DNA of 51,820 nt, taken from Candidatus Collierbacteria bacterium (GTDB lineage: Bacteria; Patescibacteriota; Microgenomatia; UBA1400; MFAQ01). Position 1 is the first letter of the stretch; each line of letters opens with the position of its first letter. The notes under the pieces are model-generated. The model did no database searches, was not told the DNA's origin, and saw nothing but the letters and a program-made list of their open reading frames with translations. This document shows positions 45,875-51,820 of the stretch, piece after piece. Both the position numbers and the translations under genes were made by a program. The DNA lies in contig CAISER010000024.1 of assembly GCA_903884375.1 (NCBI GenBank), positions 1-51,820 of the forward strand, in the 5' to 3' direction.

Positions 45875-46978
45875 GTGAAAAAGGTAGCGGTAGGAATTTC
45901 CGGTGGTGTAGACTCGGCGGTGGCGGCCTTGGCATTAAAACAGCAAGGATATAATGTTACGGCCGTTCATCTTTATTGTTGGCCACCCAAAAGTGAGATT
46001 GATAAAGACGGTTTGACAAGAGAAGAGTGGATTAAAAAAAATGGTTGTCGTGCTGACGAGGATAGAGATTTTGCTTTAAAAACAGCGCTGGAGCTTGAAA
46101 TTCCTTTTAAGATCTTGGATTTTTCGGAGGAATACAATTCGAAAGTAATTAAATATTTTTATGATGAGTATGAGGCAGGGAGAACACCAAACCCAGACGT
46201 GATGTGTAACTCGGAAATAAAATTTGGCTTGTTTTTGAGTTGGGCATTGGAGAATGGATTTGATTATATTGCGACCGGGCATTACGCCAAACTCGATGAT
46301 GATAAATTGATGATTCCTGAAGATAAACATAAAGATCAAACGTATTTTCTTTGGAAATTGACACAAAAAGAATTAGCACATACATTATTTCCTTTGGGTG
46401 AGTTTTCCAAAACCGAGGTAAGACAGATGGCGGAAAAGGCGAATTTGAGTGTAGCCAAACGTAAGGATTCACAAGGAATTTGTTTTGTGGGAAATGTGGA
46501 AGCTCGGGAGTTTTTGGCCAGAAGATTGAAAAAAAATCCTGGAAAGGTTTTGAACAACGATGGACGGGAAATTGGGAAACATGATGGAATTTGGTTTTAT
46601 ACAATTGGTCAACGAGGCGGTTGGGAAATAACACCTGAAGCTCAGAGAGAGTTTGCGGAGGATGGAGTCACTCCAGTTTTTTATGTTATAAAAAAGGACG
46701 CAAAAGATAATGTATTAGTCGTGGCGGAGGAAGGTGAGGCAAAAAGTGATCAATTTGAAGTCGGTGATATTAATAATATTTCCAAGACAAAATGGAATAT
46801 GAATAATCTGATAGTGAGAGTCCGACATGGAGGTGAATTAATTGGAGCTAGGGGAATGGAAAATAACGAGGGTTTATTAGTATTTTTGGATAAACCAATA
46901 AGAGGAATAGCCAGTGGACAGAGTGCGGTGTTTTACAAAGAAGATGGAGAATGTTTGGGGGGCGGAGTAATTGAGTAA
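45875..46978 (+). CDS. mnmA: tRNA-specific 2-thiouridylase MnmA
   Basis: 'VAVGISGGVDSAVAALALKQQGYNVTAVHLYCW', 'PNPDVMCNSEIKFG', 'ATGHYAKL', 'RKDSQGICFVG'. Confidence 0.95.
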   Translation: MKKVAVGISGGVDSAVAALALKQQGYNVTAVHLYCWPPKSEIDKDGLTREEWIKKNGCRADEDRDFALKTALELEIPFKILDFSEEYNSKVIKYFYDEYEAGRTPNPDVMCNSEIKFGLFLSWALENGFDYIATGHYAKLDDDKLMIPEDKHKDQTYFLWKLTQKELAHTLFPLGEFSKTEVRQMAEKANLSVAKRKDSQGICFVGNVEAREFLARRLKKNPGKVLNNDGREIGKHDGIWFYTIGQRGGWEITPEAQREFAEDGVTPVFYVIKKDAKDNVLVVAEEGEAKSDQFEVGDINNISKTKWNMNNLIVRVRHGGELIGARGMENNEGLLVFLDKPIRGIASGQSAVFYKEDGECLGGGVIE

Positions 46979-46997
46979 AGATTTGGTATATTAAAGA

Positions 46998-48350
46998 GTG
47001 AAAACAAAACAATTCGAGTATTTGATTGTAGGGGCGGGACCGGCAGGTATATTTGCATGTTTGGAACTTCTTAAAAGGAAGGTTGATGGGTCAAAAATTG
47101 CCTTGTTTGATATGGGTTCAAGATTGGAAGATAGAAAGAAGGGTGATGTAATGACCGGGTTTGGTGGTGCTGGAACATATTCAGATGGAAAATTGCATTA
47201 CACACCTAAACTTTCACACGAGAGAACTTTTCATCTAATTGATCCAGATGATTATCAAAAGATTTTAGACGAGGTAGAAAAAATATTCGTCGATTTTGGA
47301 GTTAATTCGGAATATTACCCTAAAAATATGGAGGAAGTTGAGGAAATGGTAGCCGAAGCAGAGAGAAACGACGTGGAATTGGTGGTTCGAAAGGCCCAAC
47401 ATGTGGGAACAGATAAGCTCAAAGAAGTGGTAGCAAAAATGCAAAAGTTTTTGTTGGATAAGGAAGTGCACATATTTTGTAAGACAGAAATTACGGATTT
47501 AATGATGAAAAAGGGAGAAATTTATGGAGTAATCGATAAAAAGAAGCATAAGTATTTTGGGAAAAAGATATTGTTGGTTCCTGGTAGAGTAAATGCTTTG
47601 TGGTTGCAAAAATTGGGGAGCAAACATGGAATTAAGTACCAGTATGACATGGTGGAGATAGGAGTAAGAGTGGAGTTTCCGCAGTCTATTATGAAAAAGT
47701 ACGCAGAAGCTTTGTATGAGATTGTGTTGAAGGTGCGTACAAAAACATTTGATGATGTGATGAGGACTTTTTGTTCGTGTCCTAATGGAATGGTAGCTGT
47801 GGAAACTTATCCCGAGTATGTTTGTGTGAATGGACATTCATTGTCGGACCATAAGAGTGTAAATTCAAATTTTGCTTTTGTATGCGAAGTGCATTTGACC
47901 GAACCGGTAGAGAATTCGATTGATTATGCCGAATCTATTGCAAAATTAGCCACGACGATTGGAGGAGGGAAACCTATTTTGCAAAGACTAAAAGACCTAC
48001 AAAAAGGTAGAAGAAGTACCTGGAGCCGTCTTGCAAAATCAATGGTACATCCATCACTGAAAGTGGTAACTCCAGGAGATATCTCGATGGCTTTGCCACA
48101 CAGAATAGTGGTGAATATTCTGGAAGGACTGGAGAAACTGGACACTGTGATGCCTGGGATAAATTCGGGGTCGACTCTTTTGTATGCACCGGAAGTAAAG
48201 CTTAGGTCATCAAAAGTAACGATGACTAAAAATATGGAGACAACCTTGAAAGGGGTCTATGCAGCAGGAGATGCAGCGGGAATTTCTGGCTCGATTACTG
48301 GCGCGGCAGCGACAGGAATTATGGCGGCAAGGGGAATGTTGAAGAAATAA
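46998..48350 (+). CDS. FAD-dependent dehydrogenase/oxidoreductase
   Basis: 'YLIVGAGPAGIFACLELLKR', 'GFGGAGTYSDGKLHYTPKLSHE', 'GVYAAGDAAGISGSITGAAATGIMAARGML'. Confidence 0.88.
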   Translation: MKTKQFEYLIVGAGPAGIFACLELLKRKVDGSKIALFDMGSRLEDRKKGDVMTGFGGAGTYSDGKLHYTPKLSHERTFHLIDPDDYQKILDEVEKIFVDFGVNSEYYPKNMEEVEEMVAEAERNDVELVVRKAQHVGTDKLKEVVAKMQKFLLDKEVHIFCKTEITDLMMKKGEIYGVIDKKKHKYFGKKILLVPGRVNALWLQKLGSKHGIKYQYDMVEIGVRVEFPQSIMKKYAEALYEIVLKVRTKTFDDVMRTFCSCPNGMVAVETYPEYVCVNGHSLSDHKSVNSNFAFVCEVHLTEPVENSIDYAESIAKLATTIGGGKPILQRLKDLQKGRRSTWSRLAKSMVHPSLKVVTPGDISMALPHRIVVNILEGLEKLDTVMPGINSGSTLLYAPEVKLRSSKVTMTKNMETTLKGVYAAGDAAGISGSITGAAATGIMAARGMLKK

Positions 48351-48358
48351 AGTTTAAT

Positions 48359-48387
48359 TTGACATAAACCCATAGTAATGATATTAT
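48359..48387 (+). promoter_or_regulatory. Near-consensus housekeeping promoter: TTGACA (48359-48364)-N17-TATTAT (48382-48387)
   Basis: Exact -35 and 5/6 -10 with 17-bp spacing in a short intergenic gap. Confidence 0.75.
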
Positions 48388-48394
48388 ACGCAGG

Positions 48395-48665
48395 TACTTT
48401 ATTTTTAGGAGGAGGATTAGTAATGATCAGCATTACGATACCGGAGACGGTAAGCTTAGAGGCTCTGCCTCTGGAAAGCCTTTTTCGCTTGGTGGTTTAT
48501 TGCAAAAGAGGCGGAACGCGCCGCCAGGACCACGGAACGCGTGGAAATGGCAAAACAAACCGGGACAGATATGGAAAAATCGCCGCAAGTAAGCGGAGAG
48601 ATTTCCGGGCGAGTGGTTGCTTTTAATTGAAAGTTTTGATAAACCCCGGGTTGCCGGGGTTTTAT
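48395..48665 (+). ncRNA. Candidate structured RNA (alternatively a small mRNA starting at ATG 48423)
   Basis: Local hairpins ACCG-GAGA-CGGT, AGAGGC-TCT-GCCTCT, GGCG-GAACG-CGCC, CCACG-GAACG-CGTGG, CCGC-AAGTAA-GCGG; bounded by a consensus promoter and a terminator; visibly more GC-rich than neighbours. SD-like AGGAGGAGG before ATG 48423 keeps the coding option open. Confidence 0.5.
48643..48665 (+). terminator. Intrinsic terminator
   Basis: AAACCCCGG-GTTG-CCGGGGTTTTATTTT. Confidence 0.85.
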
Positions 48666-48758
48666 TTTGGTTTAGTCACTTCCCTTTATTATTTATGGCA
48701 GTTCAAGGGGTAACAAAGTGATTATGTACAACAACAAAGGCTGACTGGGTACGAAAAA

Positions 48759-48779
48759 AGGAGGCCGTTTTGGCCTCCT
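48759..48779 (-). terminator. Intrinsic terminator for the minus-strand small gene
   Basis: AGGAGGCC-GTTTT-GGCCTCCT preceded by AAAAAA on + (U-tract on minus). Confidence 0.75.
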
Positions 48780-48787
48780 ATTGAAAA

Positions 48788-48985
48788 TTACTTGGATATT
48801 CGACTAGGCTCGATGAGACTAAAAAATATAAGTCTGACCTTACGACCTTTATTATTTATTTTCGTTTCCTCTTCTTGAATTTCGACATCATCGACACAAA
48901 ATGGTTTTTGGAGAGTAATTATTTTATTTAAAATGTATGAATTACGATCTGCAGTATACTCAAAAACCAGAAAATAGGTATACAT
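48788..48985 (-). CDS. Small hypothetical protein (65 aa)
   Basis: Minus-strand AAGGAGGAACAATG gives an SD spaced from the ATG; terminator directly downstream. Confidence 0.65.
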   Translation of the reverse strand: MYTYFLVFEYTADRNSYILNKIITLQKPFCVDDVEIQEEETKINNKGRKVRLIFFSLIEPSRISK

Positions 48986-49199
48986 TGTTCCTCCTTGAGA
49001 TTAAAGAACTGAGATGGGAAGATAATACTATTATTGTCCCATAATGTCAATTAAATGATTTGATGATTAATAATCAAAGTGGTGGTATTTCCAGATAGAT
49101 TTATGATAAAATATTGGTGTTCGTGAGGGTAATAAATTTCCTATTTTGGAAGTTCTTGTTTGTACTTGCCAAACGTAAGCTTGGTTGTTACAATAACGG

Positions 49200-49211
49200 A
49201 GCTCTTTAACA
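49200..49211 (+). promoter_or_regulatory. rRNA antitermination boxA-like element
   Basis: AGCTCTTTAACA, close to E. coli rrn boxA TGCTCTTTAACA, about 100 nt upstream of 16S. Confidence 0.7.
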
Positions 49212-50049
49212 AGTGAAGCAGCCAAATATGCACTGGGTGCATATTTGATACTATTTTTTTGTCATTTGAAAAGTGGCAGAGAGTGACGTTTAAAATTCAA
49301 TTTTAATTGAGAATTTGATCCTGGTTCAGGATGAATGCTGGCAGTGTACCTTAAGCATGCAAGTCGAACGGAGGAGGCCGCAAGGCCGAATCAGTGGCAG
49401 ACGGGTGAGGATCGACAGGAACCTACCTTTTGTTGGGGAATAGCTCGCCGAAAGGCGAGATAATACCGCATAAGATCGTAAGATGAAAGGCCTTAACCGG
49501 CCGACGATAGATGGGCCTGTTTGCTATCAGCTAGTTGGTGAGGTAATGGCTCACCAAGGCTATGACGGCTAGGGGACGTGAGAGCGTGGTCCCCCACAAT
49601 GTTACTTAGACACGGAACATACACCTACGGGTGGCAGCAACTGGGAATTTTGCACAATGGACGAAAGTCTGATGCAGTGACACTGCGTGTAGGATGAAGG
49701 CCCTCGGGTCGTAAACTACTGTGATAGGGGAAAAAATTTTGATGGTACCCTATTAGAAAGTACTTGCTAACTACGTGCCAGAAGCCTCGGTAATACGTAG
49801 AGTACAAGCATTATCCGGATTTATTGGGCGTAAAGAGTATCGTAGGCGGTCTATTAAGTAATGGGTTAAAGCCCGGGGCTCAACCCCGGAGATGTCCGTT
49901 AAACTGGTAGACTTGTGGATGTTCGGGGTTGCTAGAATTCTTGGTGGAAGAGTGAAATCTGTTGATATCAAGAAGAATACCAAAAGCGAAGGCAGGCAAC
50001 TAGAACATTCCAGACGCTGATGAACGAAAGCTAGGGGAGCGAAAGGGAT

Positions 50050-50929
50050 TTTGACTAGTCCCATTACGTAGTAATACGTAATTAAAGAATCGGCTATATC
50101 GGTGAAAGTCCTTGTACTTTCGGTTTACTTTCGGGTAAACTGAAGATGTGAGGAAAATACCGAGGGAAGTTTTTAACTATAAAAAGAATGAATTTTGTTT
50201 AACTAAAACTCAAAGGAGCGTTTTGATTGGAACAATGCTAGGTGATGGTGGTTTGAGATTTCGGGGAAAGAATTGTCGTTTGCATATCAAACATAGCCTT
50301 AAACAGCTAAGCTTGGTAAATTACAAATGGCGTATTTTTGAACCTATTATCTCAATGAAAGTAAGAAAGTTTTCTCAGAAAGTCGGCATTAATGACTACA
50401 ACTTTGCCGAGTTTGTGACTTTAACTCATCCAATTTTTACCCATTATTATCAGTTGTTTTATAAAAACCACAAGAAAGTTGTTATCTCATCGATAGCATC
50501 TGCAATTGATCCTTTGGTACTTGCTGTCTGGATTATGGATGATGGCTCGGCAGAATATGCCGGTTTATCAATCCAAACCCACAGTTTTTCTGAAGTAGAG
50601 GTAAGTTTACTTATCAGTGCTATTAAGAAAAACATTGGGATTCAGGCGTCGAAGCGAATTAATAAAGGAAAATATATTATTTATTTCCCCTTTAGAACTT
50701 TGCATGAATTAAAAAGTAAGTTGGGCAAGTATATCTTGCCTGAATTTGAATATAAATTTATTCCATATAGAGAAAAACCCCGTAGAGACTGTACGCCGGA
50801 CTCCGATTTATCGGAGCATGATACAGTCCGATCTGTGCAGTAATGTACAGAGTTAATCAGAAATGATTAGCCGCCCAGACAACAGTCGTGGGTTAGTATT
50901 CCACTTTCGTGGAAGAAGTAACAGTTATG
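50050..50929 (+). other. Group I intron in 16S rRNA at E. coli position 788, ORF-bearing
   Basis: Exon junction GGGAT^TAGAGACCC; P1 GGGAT/GTCCC with U.G at the splice site; P7 GACTGTA/TACAGTC flanking P8 CTCCGAT-TT-ATCGGAG; last nucleotide G. Confidence 0.93.
50148..50843 (+). CDS. LAGLIDADG homing endonuclease (intron-encoded)
   Basis: 'SVLIGTMLGDGGLRF' and 'VLAVWIMDDGSAEY' dodecapeptide motifs; inside the 16S group I intron. Confidence 0.93.
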   Translation: MRKIPREVFNYKKNEFCLTKTQRSVLIGTMLGDGGLRFRGKNCRLHIKHSLKQLSLVNYKWRIFEPIISMKVRKFSQKVGINDYNFAEFVTLTHPIFTHYYQLFYKNHKKVVISSIASAIDPLVLAVWIMDDGSAEYAGLSIQTHSFSEVEVSLLISAIKKNIGIQASKRINKGKYIIYFPFRTLHELKSKLGKYILPEFEYKFIPYREKPRRDCTPDSDLSEHDTVRSVQ

Positions 50930-51785
50930 TAGAGACCCCTGTAGTCCTAGCCGTAAACTATGAACACTAGCTATTTCCCGTAAGGGGAGTGGTGTAAGCT
51001 AACGCGTTAAGTGTTCCGCCTGGGGAGTACGACCGCAAGGTTAAAACTCAAAGGAATTGACGGGGAAACGCACAATCAGCGTGCCATGTGGTTTAATTGG
51101 ATACGAAACCTTGAACCTTACCTAGATTTGACATGTAACTGCTAAGCCATAGAAATATGGCCTCCTTCGAGGGTGTTACACAGCTGCTGCATGGTTGTCG
51201 TCAGTTCGTGTCGTGAGGCGTCGGCTTAAGTGCCGTAACGAACGCAACCCCTGTGCTATGTTAAATATCCATAGCAGACTGCCTTGGATTTTTCCAAGGA
51301 GGAAGGAGGGGATGACGTCAAATCAGCATGGCGCTTATATCTAGGGCTACACACATGGCGTAATGGGTGGGACAACGGGATGCCAAGGCGCGAGCCGGAG
51401 CTAATCCTTATAAACCCATCCTCAGTTTGGATTGCAGGCTGCAATTCGCCTGCATGAAAGGGAGTTGATAGTAATCGCGGATCAGCAACACCGCGGTGAA
51501 TACGTTCTCGTTTCTTGTACACACTGCCCGTCAAGTCAACAAAGTCAGTAGTGCCCGAAGTAGGTACCCATAACCGCAAGGGTTGGGCCTCCTAAGGTAA
51601 GACTGGCGATGGGGGCTAAGTCGTAACAAGGTATCCGTACTGGAAGGTGCGGATGGATCACCTCCTTTCTAGGAGTGTTAGGGCACACGAGCCCGAAACA
51701 TGCGCCGCACTATTGGTCAATGAGTGATTATAAATAAAATTGACCTTGACTCACTGTCACATCTCAGATATTTTGGATTTACTTA

Positions 51786-51814
51786 GAAAAAGCTCCACTT
51801 GGGAGCTTTTTTTG
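51786..51814 (+). terminator. Intrinsic-terminator-like hairpin downstream of 16S
   Basis: AAAAAGCTCC-ACTTG-GGAGCTTTTTTT. Confidence 0.7.
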
Positions 51815-51820
51815 GTTTTA

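Larger units (their letters stand above)
49303..51668 (+). rRNA. 16S rRNA gene (split; about 1.49 kb of exon plus intron)
   Basis: 'GAATTTGATCCTGGTTCAGGATGAA', 'GTGCCAGAAGCCTCGGTAATACG', 'AAACTCAAAGGAATTGACGG', 'GTCGTAACAAGGTATCCGTACTGGAAGGTGCGGATGGATCACCTCCTTTCT'. Confidence 0.97.

Noticed and set aside
49625-50064. Minus-strand ORFs inside 16S (also 51256-51579)
   Set aside because: Antisense to conserved rRNA sequence; a known source of spurious calls.
1-51820. CRISPR arrays, IS elements, prophage
   Set aside because: No regular direct-repeat/spacer pattern, transposase or phage structural motif was seen by eye.
1-51820. Alternative genetic code (UGA = Gly, as in some CPR lineages)
   Set aside because: Several genes (ftsH, 5'-3' exonuclease, argS, lysS) end at TGA in their expected place and no conserved-gene frame reads through TGA.

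Overview
AT-rich, gene-dense bacterial window. It looks like a Candidate Phyla Radiation/Patescibacteria genome, possibly Microgenomates-like; this lineage call is an inference from gene content and the divergent, intron-bearing 16S rRNA. It uses the standard code (TGA acts as stop). Contents: housekeeping genes, including nine aminoacyl-tRNA synthetase genes (trpS, argS, lysS, thrS, tyrS, hisS, glyS, aspS, leuS); a divergent 16S rRNA gene split by a LAGLIDADG-encoding group I intron; and three tRNA or tRNA-like genes. The main points for follow-up are: (i) a short group I intron on the minus strand at 3824-4009 that splits a divergent CAU-anticodon tRNA-like gene and shares core motifs with the 16S intron; (ii) an apparently circularly permuted DsbA-family protein; (iii) a 7TM / ATP-grasp-retropepsin fusion / two-RimK-like amidoligase cluster; (iv) a T-box-like attenuator leader upstream of thrS; (v) a compact, promoter- and terminator-bounded, hairpin-rich transcription unit at about 48359-48665 that may be an undescribed ncRNA; (vi) a CsoR-like operator overlapping the promoter of a regulator-trxA-trxB operon; (vii) tRNA-Ile with a UAU anticodon. 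All product calls come from motif recognition by eye; no searches or folding programs were run.
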